Assembly: GCA_032717465.1 (NCBI GenBank)
Contig: CM064655.1
Span: 22,531,422 to 22,595,421 of the forward strand
Reading direction: 5' to 3'
Origin: Coenobita brevimanus
Lineage: Eukaryota > Arthropoda > Malacostraca > Decapoda > Coenobitidae
DNA: 64,000 nt
Shown here: positions 22,190-34,957 of the stretch, piece by piece
Layout of the letters: each line of letters opens with the position of its first letter
How positions within the stretch are numbered: position 1 is the first letter of the stretch
The notes under the pieces: model-generated
What the model was told of the DNA's origin: nothing
The model's input: only the letters and a program-made list of their open reading frames with translations
Database searches by the model: none
Translations under genes and position numbers: made by a program

Positions 22190-22437
22190 TGCCGCTTGTC
22201 TTGTCAGCAATCACTTTGACGATAAACCTTTCCCTCAGGACTGTCTGTCTGTCGAGCCAACCCTGTATTAGCGCCATCATCTCCTTATCTGTAAAATTTG
22301 CTCGACAAATTCGTTTGGTGGGGGGCTCGTCACTTGCCATTTCTCAGATGTCTTGGGATGAACACCGTAGTTGCTTGAGTGATGTAATTGCGTGCTTAGA
22401 GGAGTGTATTTGTTTACATTTTGAAAGTGCATTATGA
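22190..22437 (-). pseudogene. possible Myb/SANT-like DNA-binding protein remnant of the Harbinger element
   Basis: The minus strand reads about 51 open codons ending near 22285 (HPKTSEKWQVTSPPPNEFVE). In a neighbouring frame it then reads KEMMALIQGWLDRQT, resembling the acidic/aromatic start of a Myb/SANT-like domain. Harbinger elements encode such a partner protein for nuclear import and end recognition. The match is weak and the frames are broken; it could be unrelated filler. Confidence 0.35.
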
Positions 22438-22695
22438 TTGGCTCACAGTCTTTCAAGTTTATAAATTCTCTCTTCTGATTGGCCCAGCGACAATCAGCTG
22501 GGTTGCATTATGAACAATAGGAACGGAACGAAACGGAACGGGTTTTACGATCGCATCATCGTGAGCTACGAGGGTTGTCGCGAGCGTTAGAAGATACACC
22601 TTAGCGGTTGTCGTAGCTCACGATCAAAGATGGCCGCTACGAGCGCGTTACGATCATAGCCACGTCTGGCAACGATCTTTTGAACATCCCAGCCC

Positions 22696-23671
22696 TGGTT
22701 AATTCAGCTGGTTTATACACTTCAACAGGCACCGCATTCTTACTGGCATTAGAGCCTAGGTAGCACTTTTCATAAGCGATTAATTTTGTATACATCACCT
22801 TAAAATCTTCTTGTATTTTTTTTTATATCTGTTATCTCTTAAATCCGGCTGACGTCATTGTTTTAGTTTATAATTCCTGCTTTTCGACAATTTTAGGGGA
22901 AACTTTACGATTGGATGGATGTTAGAAATAGCCTTCACTAACTTCATTACAAACAGTCTCCTCAAAATTCACTAAAATGGGCACAGAGCAGCAAAAATAA
23001 AACACAAAGTACGTCACCGGATTCGTGGGATCGAGGTGTAACATGTCCATAAATCGCTGACAAATAAGCGTTGCGAAACCTTTTAAGCTATCGAATGTAC
23101 GGTACACAGGGCAAGAGGCCAAGGTCGCACTCTGGCCGTATTAAGTAGTACGTCACGGTGGGTTTTCATTTACTTTCATTTTTCCTCTTCCTGTTCGTGC
23201 TCATTTTTTCCTCTTCCTGTCCGTGCTCTCTCGCGTATCTATGTATTTTTCTGTAATTTACTCTCTCCCCCTCCCCCCCAAAAAATAATAATAATTACGA
23301 GGTCTGTAAGCTCTATTTTGGGGTATTCACGTTTAACAGCCCTTCTCGCAAAATGACATCCAAAAATAAGTCGCTAGGAATGAGGTGCCAGGGAGCCTCC
23401 TCAAGCAACGAGAATACGAGCCTAGGTAAACCCATTTGATTTTCAGAGCGTGCATACCGCCAGAGAGAAATCCTCGAAAGGGCAAAGAAACACCCCAACC
23501 ACAGGGAGAGAAATTCGGTCCAACACATACACCCACTCAGCCCAATGAACACTTAAAACAAAACAATGCCTAAAAAGTATCTATAACTGATTTTGAGCAA
23601 GATGGCCGAGATGATGGATGAGTTTGGTAAATGGTCGCCCCTTATCTTAACCCGCGGGAAAGTGCTACCGG

Positions 23672-23673
<2 letters not shown>
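22696..23673. other. non-coding stretch
   Basis: Unique-looking DNA with no gene recognised. The open frames at 23313-23552 have no family match. Confidence 0.5.

Positions 23674-23731
<58 letters not shown>
23674..23731. repeat. (TC)n microsatellite
   Basis: About 29 TC units. Confidence 0.97.
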
Positions 23732-23733
<2 letters not shown>

Positions 23734-24375
23734 GTAAAGGGACGGAAGCGAAAAAAAAAAGTTGGTGATTATTACTTAGGCAAAAACATGAATGTCTGAA
23801 GTTTAATTGTTACTAATATAACAGGAGTAAATGGACGTGAGTGATTATAACTTAAGGTAACAGAGTGCACATTCCCATATTCAATCATTTTTATTTACCC
23901 GTATTTTTTTTTTCTTTACGAAGAGGGAGTGAATGGAGGTGATTACTTATTAGTCTTATTATTTTTTTATACGAAGAATGGACTAAAAAAAAAGTGAAAT
24001 CTTAATACATGCGCTCAACAATGAATAAGTATTTTCTTCTTTATTTTGGTTCTTTTTCAGCGATGACAGTAGCGATGAAAGGCAGCTGTTCAAGACAACG
24101 CAGGGTTCGAAAAAATTTATTAGCGATAACGTGGGAAATATAAAGGAAACAATAATGAAGAAACCTCCCACGTCCCCACTACCGTCCTCCAATCTTACAA
24201 CAATATTAGTATGAAGATTTTAACAGTGCTAAAATTTTGTGGGGCGCAACTCTGAGATAAGGAAATACAAAGACTCTGTGAATCAGTTTTTCTTTCTTCG
24301 GCGAAAGGAGTGAACGGGGTGGTGAGTGATGAATATTTAAAGCCCCAAGAAGTACTACATACCTATATCTACTTA

Positions 24376-24378
<3 letters not shown>

Positions 24379-24450
<72 letters not shown>
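24379..24450. repeat. (GT)n microsatellite
   Basis: About 36 GT units. Confidence 0.97.
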
Positions 24451-24454
<4 letters not shown>

Positions 24455-24916
24455 GTCAATATTTTGATTACCTTTTGGGGAAGATAAATGAATGAAGGCC
24501 AGCATTAATTGGCTCTTAAAGAATACTTAGCTAACAAATAAATGAACAAAGGTGTGGTTTGTACTCAGGCCCCAAGAAGATGGTGTTTTCATCCCCCTCA
24601 TGTTTAAAAGAAAACAGCAGTGGACAGACAGGTTAGAAATAAACAAATTGGTACAGTTATCTTGTTTTGCTGCAAAACAAATGAGTGAAAGGGGAAGTCG
24701 AACCTAAATATATGGGTTCCACGTTTAAAGAATACCTGCCATTTTATCTACGCCTTTTCATTACGAAGAGAGGAATGAAAGGGGGCAACTATAATTCTTT
24801 TTTTTTTATTTTTTTTAGCGCTCGTGGAGTGAACAAAAGAACTAAGGTAAATACAAATGTTACAGGTTTAATATATACTTGACATTTATTCTAGACCATT
24901 ATTTCGAAGGGGGGAG

Positions 24917-24918
<2 letters not shown>

Positions 24919-24961
<43 letters not shown>
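24919..24961. repeat. (GA)n microsatellite
   Basis: About 21 GA units. Confidence 0.97.
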
Positions 24962-24965
<4 letters not shown>

Positions 24966-25179
24966 GTATTACACAGATCCCACGATTAAAATTCACCAGC
25001 ATTTTTTTTTTCCACCTCGTCTTTTATTACCAGGATGGGAGTGAACGGGAGCTGGTGGTCAGTACTCACACCTCGCCAAGAACAAAGCAGCCACTGACCA
25101 TCCTACAGGAGAAAATAACCACCTGAAGGGGAAGTATTTTACCGCTAGGCCGACGCTGATGTTATCCAGTAATTGTATA

Positions 25180-25335
25180 GGCCTCGGTCTCTCTCTCCTC
25201 CTTCTCCCCTCTCCTGCCCCCCGCTCTCTTCTTCCCCTCCCCTCCCCTCTCCTGTCCCCCGCTCCATTCTTCCCCTCCCCTTCCCTCTCCTGCTCCCCGT
25301 TCCCTTCCTCCCCTGCCCTCTCCCCCCCATCCTCC
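25180..25335. repeat. CTCCCC pyrimidine tract
   Basis: Almost pure C/T on the plus strand with repeated CCCCTCCCCTCCCCTCTCCTG phrases. Confidence 0.85.
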
Positions 25336-25379
25336 TTCAAGGCAGCCTGCCCTTGGAATCAGTGTGAATTATAACTGTG

Positions 25380-25925
25380 GCCGGAGGTGATGTGGGGTGA
25401 TGTAAGTATGTGTATGGCTGTGGTAATATGTATAGGGATGAGCTGGGATGTGTAGAGAGAATGTACGGTTGTAGCAAGTGACTGTAGGAATGTTGAAAGA
25501 TGTGCAGATGTGTGGAAGGGTGTACAGGGATGTGCAGAATGACTCTGGATGTATACAGACTGTACGAGTGTTAAGTGAGTGTACAATGTGTGGAAGGATG
25601 CGTGACGTATGGAAGGGTGTGCAGATGTGTAATGGTGTGTAGCTGTGTGTGTGGGGGGGGGGACGTAGTGATGTAGATGGGTGTGCAGAGGTGTGGAAGG
25701 GTGCAGGATGTGTTTGTGTGTGTGTTGGATATTGTGCAGATTGGTAGGGGTGAACTGGGGACTGTAAGGACTGGCAGGGGTGAGTATGTAGACTATAGGG
25801 GTACTTAGGATTGTGTAGGGGGTATTGTACGGGTGTGTCAGGAAACTAGAGATAGGAGGCTTGTAGGGAACTGAAGGGGGAATGTAGTGGTGTGTTGGGA
25901 ATGCGTAAGGGTGTGAAGTGGTTGT
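25380..25925. repeat. degenerate G/T-rich repeat tract
   Basis: About 540 bp of loose GTGTGGAAGGGTGTGCAG / GGGATGTGTAG phrases without constant period. Strongly G/T on the plus strand; no coding. Confidence 0.75.
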
Positions 25926-26603
25926 TTTTGTACCTGGAAAACCACTTAATCTGCTCTTATCGATTTAATGGGAGCTAACAACAGGTACCAAAACATTCAA
26001 GAAACTGTGTTGATGTTTTTATGACTTCTGAACCCTCCTACGTTACCAATATGTACTGAGGAAGAACAGGTGACGCAAACCGTGTAATGTATAGGTAGAT
26101 CAATCGTGCATACCTTTTTGTAATGTGTTTCCGAGTAGAATGAGTGGAAATTTTGCTCTGAGGACGTACATAATGTCTATTTTTTAAACTGTATGGTTCT
26201 TAATGCACGTTGGACAGTTTTTATTTGCCTGGATGAGACGCGGATGCTGGAGACTTGTGTACTGATGAGAGAAATTGTGTTCCATTTATATCTACTTGGC
26301 CACTGACTCAATACTCGTTTCTTTGCATAAGTGATATATAGGTGTTCTCTGTGTGCATCCAGGTGATGATACGGGATGCTTTATAACCTATTGTGTGGAG
26401 GGAGTTGCGATTTGTGTCTGATTAATTGGGTGTCCATGAGGGGTTGGCGTGTTCTATTACTGATCCAATGTACTGTTTCATACACGAATAGGTGGTCTCT
26501 TGTCATGTCCGAAGTTAATGTTTGTATGTGTATGAAGTGTATCAAGTCGAAGTACTCCTATTATTTTTCACGTGAACCTGACATTAAGTTTAGCTGATGT
26601 GTT

Positions 26604-26764
26604 GCATATCACTACTGGAATTTTTTTCGAGTGTATGTGCAGGACTGACGAGATCTATGATGCTACGTGGCGTGTTGTCATTAGCATATCACTACCGGAA
26701 TTTTTGTCGAGTGTATGTGCAGGACTGACGAGATCTATGATGCTACGTGGCGTGTTGTAATTAG
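26604..26764. repeat. 80-bp tandem duplication
   Basis: Units starting GCATATCACTACYGGAATTT at 26604 and 26684, nearly identical over 80 bp. Confidence 0.93.
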
Positions 26765-27028
26765 CACTTGCGAATTCGTGATACTTAATTCTTTTTCCTT
26801 TTTCACACTACTCCTTCATATAATTTTTGTCATCCTCGAGTGGTTAAAATCGACATATTTTCAGCTGTAACTTACAAAAGAATATTCAGGAGTATTAAAT
26901 GAAATAAATCGCTGAATGACTGGTGTTACGAAATATCTTAAGTTACTGAATATTCATCCCAAGTCAAGTGTTATTTGGTGCTATTTTGGCGGGCAGGTGA
27001 GAAGAATAAGTGCTATTTTTAGTGAGGA

Positions 27029-27269
27029 CTCTCTCTCTCTCTCTCTCTCTCTCTGTAACTCCATCCCATCCCTAAGTTTAAATATACCTTTTCAACAGAG
27101 AGAGGTTGATAAACCAAGCAAGCAAAATTCATAACCTCCTTTCACGTTTAATAGCGGTGTGTAATGGAGAGGCTTGATGAGATATGAGAGGTTGGTGGTG
27201 GGGATGTGCTGGTGATGTGCAGAGTCATCAAGTGGAGTGTATTTCTCTCTCTCTCTCTCTCTCTCTCTC
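27029..27269. repeat. two short (TC)n microsatellites
   Basis: TC runs at 27029-27054 and 27244-27269, separated by unique sequence. Confidence 0.93.
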
Positions 27270-27589
27270 ATAATCCCACCATCCATCCTCCTCCATCACA
27301 ATAACTCAAGTTTCCGATTCGTGATAGGAAGGCAGTGCTCATCTTGACACACCTACTGTACCCTCTTGCATACCTTGCTTCACAATATACTAGAGTAATA
27401 ACACATCCTCCTCTTTTTCCTCCTATTTCTTCTCCTCCTCCTCTTTCTCTGCTTCCTCCTTCTCCTCCCTCTCATCACCAACATCATCATCATCATCTCA
27501 ACCCTATTTCTGACCAATGCAAGGATCAATTATTGTTTTCTGAGTCTGTATTCCCAGACTTTTTGTGCGTTATCAGTTTTAGAGCTAAC

Positions 27590-28990
<1,401 letters not shown>

Positions 28991-29019
28991 TCCATTAAGT
29001 GTGTGTGTTTTTATTTTCA

Positions 29020-29022
<3 letters not shown>

Positions 29023-29060
<38 letters not shown>
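29023..29060. repeat. (TC)n microsatellite
   Basis: About 19 TC units. Confidence 0.97.
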
Positions 29061-29064
<4 letters not shown>

Positions 29065-31263
29065 GGACTTGGGTGAAACTTAAAACTGATTATAACAAGG
29101 GTGCATGAAATGAAACCCATTGATTTATACGCTATCGTATGTTCCACATGAGTAGGCCGGCTCAGTCTGACTAGGATGCTCGCTACCGTAACTTCTGTAT
29201 TCTCCTCAGCATCGTCTTTAATATCGTCTTCTATATTCGCAAGACGGGTGCTGGCGAGAGAGCCGGTGTGTTCTTGTAATACCGAATCATATTATCCTGG
29301 GTTTACTAGGTTCACCAACACCTCATCACTACCGGTTTATTGTTGCATTCGGCAGGTTATTATCCCCTAGTATGAGAACACACAATATGAAGCAAAAAGT
29401 TTAATGCTAGGTGTTTTGCCAACACCTATCGCCTTTCTCTGCGGGTCAAGTGGAGATACAGACAGACAAGTTCATCTGGAACAGAAGTTAACATCTGAGG
29501 GAGGGGGAGATTCTCCATTGAGGGGGAAACCAGAGACTCCAAGGGTGAATTAAACAGATAAGGATAAAATGGCCAAAGTAACCTTAAATGGCTAAAGTAA
29601 CCTTTACGATGAGTTATCGGCTAAAGTTTTTTTTTTTTTTTCAATATGCATTTTATAAAGTCAGATTTCTGTACTACAGACAATTAGCGTGCTACTAAGA
29701 AGTAAAAAAAATCTCTCTCTCTCTGAAAAAAAAAAAAAATCCATAATACCGCTAGGTTTCTTGCTGTTAAACATTAAAATGTACCGCTAAAGGGGGGAAA
29801 TAACAATACAATCTAGAGTAGTTTAAAATAACTTCCGAAAGGGAGGGGAATCCCTCTTTTACAAGTTGGGGAGAGATCATCAAAGATTTTCTGACAAATG
29901 TGGAGAGTGGCCAAGAAACATATTCTGATCTACAATGAGGCCCTAAATCACATCCAACGCTCTTTGTGGTTAAGCTTGTTACTCTACCTCTAAGCTAAGT
30001 GTTCAGTTATATCCCCCAACTATAGCTGTAGTGTGGAGGGTGACAAATATACATCACCGAAGCTGTTTGGAATGATTTATTACCGTGAAACTGGATGTTC
30101 TCTCGCATCGATGATCGCGTTATTGTACTTCGTCACTTTTTGCAATATTTAACTTATAAATACTACATTGACATTTATACTCTTCAAGAACATCCGGTGC
30201 AAGATAATATATACGCAAAATCAGTCGCAACGAAATAAGTGCCTGGTAACCTCCTAAACTCAAGAGAATACGTCCCATCCTCACACACTTCTTCCCGCCT
30301 CCTTGACATGCCGACCAGGAAGCAATTTCTTCCACATAGCTACATGGAAAATCGCTCTCTGGGATGCTTTTCTTTTCTTTTTTTCTCTATTTTTTTTTAG
30401 GGGGCCGTATACTTATGGGCTTAGAATACTACCTAGCTCCTCTTTATATCAGTTTACTGTTTACCTCTATCGGTTTGGTTTTCTCATGCATTTTATTCAC
30501 TCACACTATGTAAAATAAATAGATAAATACATAAATAAATAGGTGAATAAATACATGCTAGATATCAATTACCCTTTGGCAAATGAAATTTTAACTTGGT
30601 ATTTCCTTACAGCAAATATCATACGGGCAGGGAAATTCGGGGCAGCTAAATACCGATGTCGATGAACGTTTTGATAATGAAATAAGAACTTCGTATTTCC
30701 TTCTATTGGCAAACAGCTTCATTCAGTTGACACAAAAATACCAATGCCAAAGGGTTAAAAAGACAGGTGACTGGAATATCAAAGCAACCAGCTCAGCCCT
30801 TCTCTTTACCATCCTTTTCTTTTACACATTCTTTAGAACTTACTAGCATTAGCCATTTTTCCAACAGATAAACACGTCCTAGGTTAAGTCTTCCTGTTAT
30901 CTGTGCTTCCTATGTACTCCTCTGCAATCAGTTACGTTTGTACCTTAACATTTTCTTAAGTGCGATTAATACCCTCTTACGATACAAAGGTCTAAAACAC
31001 ACGACAGAAAGATTACTCCACACAACTGAGGTAAAAAGTCAAATTTAGTGAGGTCAAAGTGCCATTATTTTTATCTGTCTTGTTGTCTGTCCATCAAAGA
31101 GGGGTTTAGATGTCACTGGATCTGTTTGACAAATTTATCGGCTGCTTATCGCAAAAAAGGTAAAAGTAATAAGCAAGAGAATTTTAAGTTGCAATATATA
31201 TAATAAATCACTAAGAAAGAGATATCAGGAGCCTCTAAACTCATCAACGAACGGCTCTCTCAT

Positions 31264-31265
<2 letters not shown>
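29061..31265. other. non-coding stretch
   Basis: No gene recognised. It contains one small TIR-bearing element (30568-30757) and several A or T homopolymers. Confidence 0.5.
30568..30757. mobile_element. small MITE-like element, TIR TTAACCCTTTGGCA
   Basis: Left end ATTACCCTTTGGCAAATG (30569-30586) mirrors the right end ATGCCAAAGGGTTA (30744-30757). Between them, an imperfect internal repeat of GAAATTTTAACTTGGTATTTCC / GAAATAAGAACTTCGTATTTCC. About 190 bp, non-coding. Superfamily unknown. Confidence 0.55.
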
Positions 31266-31300
<35 letters not shown>

Positions 31301-31414
31301 ACTTCTTATCAGTAACCTTTAGTGACGCTGATACCAGTTATCTCCCTAAGCCTCTGGACTCGAGTGGATTAGCAACTTCACCTCGAGGACGACTTGTGTT
31401 TATATTCTTGCTAT

Positions 31415-31475
<61 letters not shown>

Positions 31476-31510
31476 CTTGTTATTAGGACTTACTCCCTCA
31501 TTCTTGCTAC

Positions 31511-31544
<34 letters not shown>
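31266..31544. repeat. clustered (TC)n microsatellites with a repeated TTCTTGCTAYCAGGGC flank
   Basis: TC/AC run at 31266-31299, TC runs at 31420-31472 and 31516-31544. The last two are each preceded by the same TTCTTGCTAYCAGGGC phrase, so the second looks like a local duplication. Confidence 0.9.
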
Positions 31545-31547
<3 letters not shown>

Positions 31548-31652
31548 GATACCCCGCCTCTACCACCGTCACCACCCTAAGCCGTTTAAAGTCAAGTGGA
31601 TTTAACCCTTCACCCCGAGAACCTGTTTCGAGCTTTATTACTTCTACTTTCA

Positions 31653-31654
<2 letters not shown>

Positions 31655-31726
<72 letters not shown>

Positions 31727-31757
31727 GAGGAGGACGAGGACGAGGACGAGGAGGACG
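31655..31757. repeat. (ATT)n-(AGT)n-(AGG/ACG)n triplet tract
   Basis: Three successive triplet families in one block. Confidence 0.94.
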
Positions 31758-32751
31758 GAGGAGGAGTGATAGTAGCAGTGGTTGTTATAGTAGTTGTAAT
31801 AGTAGTATAATCTTGAGGAATGTGTAGTACTTCCTTGACTGACAGAGTTTCAAGTGGAAGAAATGTGGAGGAGTAACTTAAGAGGTCGGCTAGAAACTGA
31901 ATGATATAGTAATGTGATGGGTAGGGGTAGACTCAGGTATTCTGGAGATGTGGTGAGAATGCAGATGAAAACTTAATGATGAGATTTAGCAGTTTGAATA
32001 TGGAGGGTCCCAGCAGCCAATCCGCCAGTCATCCGTCTGTGTCCGCCTCAATTCATCACTTAGACAGACTTTCCAACTCAGCCCTCGGTACTGCACCGTC
32101 AGCGCCTCGCATCGCACCGCCGGGCCTAAGTCAACGTCATTCATCGCCTCACGCGCCACCACCGCTAACGCCTCTCTACCGCCAGCCTCTATAGCTGTGA
32201 AAGGAGGTTAGCGGGTACACAAACGGCGCCCAAGTCACACACTTTCACTCTTAATGTACTGATATGGCACTGTGGTTGGGTGTGGTAGACCCTGAAAAAA
32301 GCTATGTAAGGCGTTCAAAATTCTTACGAGGAATCTCTTCACTATCGGGAGCCGGACCCCAAAACGAAGTTGAATTACAATGGTTTTAGCCAGAATAATA
32401 AAAAAAAAGACGTCACCGTACTGAAGGGTTTTACTATTTCCCCCCGAGATGGTCTGCTGCATAACATAATCTGCTGCTACCAAGCCAAAGATGCAGTGTA
32501 TGTCCACGAGCTGTAAGGAATTAATGAAGTTTACATCTACCCTAAACCTCTTCCGTCCTCCCGTCCCTGTGTACAAGCAATCACCAACAGTGTCCCCCCA
32601 GCCTAACCCACCCAAGGTAAATGCATAAGCAGTCACCTTTTGCTCCCAGTCCCCTCCTCCACGGGCGGTCACTACACGGCACGAATTGATTATCAGGCAT
32701 CTGTGGCAGTCATGCAGAGGTCCACGCACGTCACTCACTACCACCGCCATC

Positions 32752-32757
<6 letters not shown>
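31758..32757. other. non-coding stretch
   Basis: The 187-codon minus-strand frame across 32235-32798 begins in a CA repeat and shows no domain or motif; not called. Otherwise unique-looking DNA. Confidence 0.5.

Positions 32758-32799
<42 letters not shown>
32758..32799. repeat. (CA)n microsatellite
   Basis: About 21 CA units. Confidence 0.96.
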
Positions 32800-32801
<2 letters not shown>

Positions 32802-32923
32802 AATTTTAAGTGACTAGAATATGGAATGCACTCGGCCAGATCTTAAAATATAATACAATTCGATGTATCAAAATGCACCAAGTATTCGTCACGGTGCATT
32901 TGCCACACTGACGGTGAAAACGG

Positions 32924-32924
<1 letters not shown>

Positions 32925-32957
<33 letters not shown>
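32925..32957. repeat. poly(T) tract
   Basis: 33 consecutive T. It could be the tail of a minus-strand retroposed sequence, but no body was recognised. Confidence 0.95.
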
Positions 32958-32961
<4 letters not shown>

Positions 32962-33339
32962 CTTAGGTAAGTCAAGCAGCAATACACAGAATATAGTGAT
33001 TTATTTGTTCTGCTTGTGAGGTGGAGGTAAGATCTTGAAAGTTTGAGTGATGTGTGAATAACTGTGAGGCCCATTTCTGTGTTGATATTCCAGCTACTTT
33101 CCTCTGTCTGTTTTTGTATTTAACCTCACCCCATCAAGATCATAACAGAGCGAGAGACTGACTAGGAGTGCATGAGAGTGGGATGGTTAGAGAGAGACAC
33201 TAAGAACCATGTCGAGTGATAAGGTGTAAGGGTATGTGAGGGAGAAGAGTGTGTCGTGGGATGTAGGACTGTTACAGAATATAATGGGGACAGTAAAGGA
33301 TGGAAATTCTTCTGCCGAGGCCACCCTTGAGAGTATGTA

Positions 33340-33665
33340 ACCTCGGACAACAGACAGAGAGATAGATAGATAAACAGTTACAGATTGATAAACGGACAGA
33401 CAGGTATAGGTAGACAGAGCTAAGGGTACGTAGGTAGGAATATAAGTAGAAAATCTGATAATGAAAAATTAATTGGTAAACAGTTAGAGATAAGGGAACG
33501 TTGGCAGGAATATAGGTAGAAAAACAGGTAAAGATAAATTAATAGGTAGGTAGGTATATAGGTAGAAAAACAGGCAGAGGTAAACTGATAGATAAACAGA
33601 TATATAGGGGTCCGTAGGTAGGTATATAGGTAGAAATACAAAGATAAATTGATAGGCACACAAAT
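33340..33665. repeat. degenerate GGTAGGTATATAGGTAGAAA repeat
   Basis: Phrases of the type GTAGGTAGGTATATAGGTAGAAA recur four times with spacings of about 60-75 bp, preceded by GATAGATA units. Open Leu/Tyr-rich frames on the minus strand are artefacts. Confidence 0.8.
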
Positions 33666-34114
33666 AGAAAGAATAATATACAGAAGATAACAAAAACGAA
33701 GATGTGATTAGGTTAAACTCCTTACAAATTTCTCCCAAACTAGTTTACTTCCCAGATTCACTCCATCACGTATGCAAACAGTCTCTCTCACCCACAAACT
33801 CTACCACTCCAGAACATCACTTTTACACATAAATTCCTCAACACAGCCCCACTAGATATAATATTTTGGGCTTCGGCATGATGCAACAGAACACGACAGG
33901 TATTTCGCGTGACAAAGTCCATGACAATACTGGAAACGAAAGTGAATAAAGAAATATAAACCCGCCAAGCCAGTTTATGCAGAAGGGATGCTTTAGTGAT
34001 ATAAAGAAAATGGAGAAAATGAAGCGAGCTAGGTAAGGTCATCTCACCCAGTCTGATAAAATTTGTCTTAACTCGAATACTGACAATGAGATTAGGTCCG
34101 GCCGTGAGATTAGT

Positions 34115-34116
34115 TC

Positions 34117-34167
<51 letters not shown>

Positions 34168-34271
34168 TTCTCTCTCAGGACACACGCGGCCGCCGAATAA
34201 ATTGTAGGACTTGCGCATCACGACTCACCGCCAGCATACCCTGCGCATTCCTAGGTAACCAACTGTTGGAG

Positions 34272-34309
<38 letters not shown>
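34115..34309. repeat. (TCTG)n and (AG)n microsatellites
   Basis: About 11 TCTG units (34115-34159), then unique DNA, then AG units (34275-34309) ending in a run of nine or more G. Confidence 0.95.
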
Positions 34310-34317
<8 letters not shown>

Positions 34318-34917
34318 TTACATACATACGAAGGAAACACCGACCCTATCCGCGAAGTCATTTACCCTCATCCAGCTTCCTTATCGTAACCTCATATCTT
34401 AGGCGGAAAATAAGGTTAGGATGCTGCTGATGGTGACTATGATGATGATGATGATGATGATGATAATAATGATATCAGAATTGGATGGATGAAGTACGTA
34501 TGACCATCACATAATAGGAGTTTTGCCAGTACCCTCCTCCAATTATTATTCTTTTCTTGGTTTCCAGTGCAATGGCTCTACCCTACAGGCGTCATGTGAG
34601 GGACCTGATCACGTGAAACAATAATGCAGACGGTTTCTCTTGCGTGGTTGTGCCGGGAACTTCGATGGTTTGCATGATGAGTGTATGGAAGCGTGGCGTA
34701 TTATGTTCCTGATATTGCGTGTTACATGTTGTGTCCTGCTTCTGGATCCTACCCACCCCATGTCCAGGAAAAACTATTCTTAAATTTTATATAAGTGATG
34801 ATGTATGTCAATCTGTACGACTCCTATCTGTATATATCATCATTATAATGAACAAATGTCAAGGAAAGCAATAATTTGAAGAAAATTTCCTAAGTGATGT
34901 TTATTTCTATATATCTA

Positions 34918-34925
34918 TCTATCTG

Positions 34926-34956
<31 letters not shown>

Positions 34957-34957
34957 G
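34918..34957. repeat. (TATC)n microsatellite
   Basis: About ten tetranucleotide units with one interruption. Confidence 0.94.

Larger units (their letters stand above)
21358..22695 (+). mobile_element. decayed PIF/Harbinger DNA transposon with long inverted ends
   Basis: Left end GGGGTGGGATGTTCGAAAG (from 21358) mirrors the right end, whose reverse complement reads GGGCTGGGATGTTCAAAAG. The inverted similarity continues inward to ACCGCTAAGGTGTAT (21434-21448) and its complement (22594-22608), giving imperfect inverted repeats of about 91 and 102 bp. Between them are a HARBI1-like transposase fragment on the plus strand and a possible Myb/SANT-like fragment on the minus strand, the two-gene set of this superfamily. 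The usual 3-bp TWA duplication is not visible at these ends. Confidence 0.8.
23740..25080. repeat. degenerate tandem array, units anchored on GGAGTGAACGG
   Basis: Variants of a T-rich stretch followed by ACGAAGRGGGAGTGAAYGG and a G/T-rich stretch recur at about 23824, 23926, 24307, 24771, 24826, 24913 and 25037. Other shared pieces are CCACGTTTAAAGAATACCTGCC (24719) and CCCACGATTAAAATTCACC (24979). Microsatellites interrupt it. Too diverged to fix one period; I infer an old satellite or a repeated dispersed element. Confidence 0.45.

Noticed and set aside
32235..32798. 187-codon minus-strand frame
   Set aside because: Begins in a CA repeat, crosses unique DNA without any recognisable domain; chance frame.
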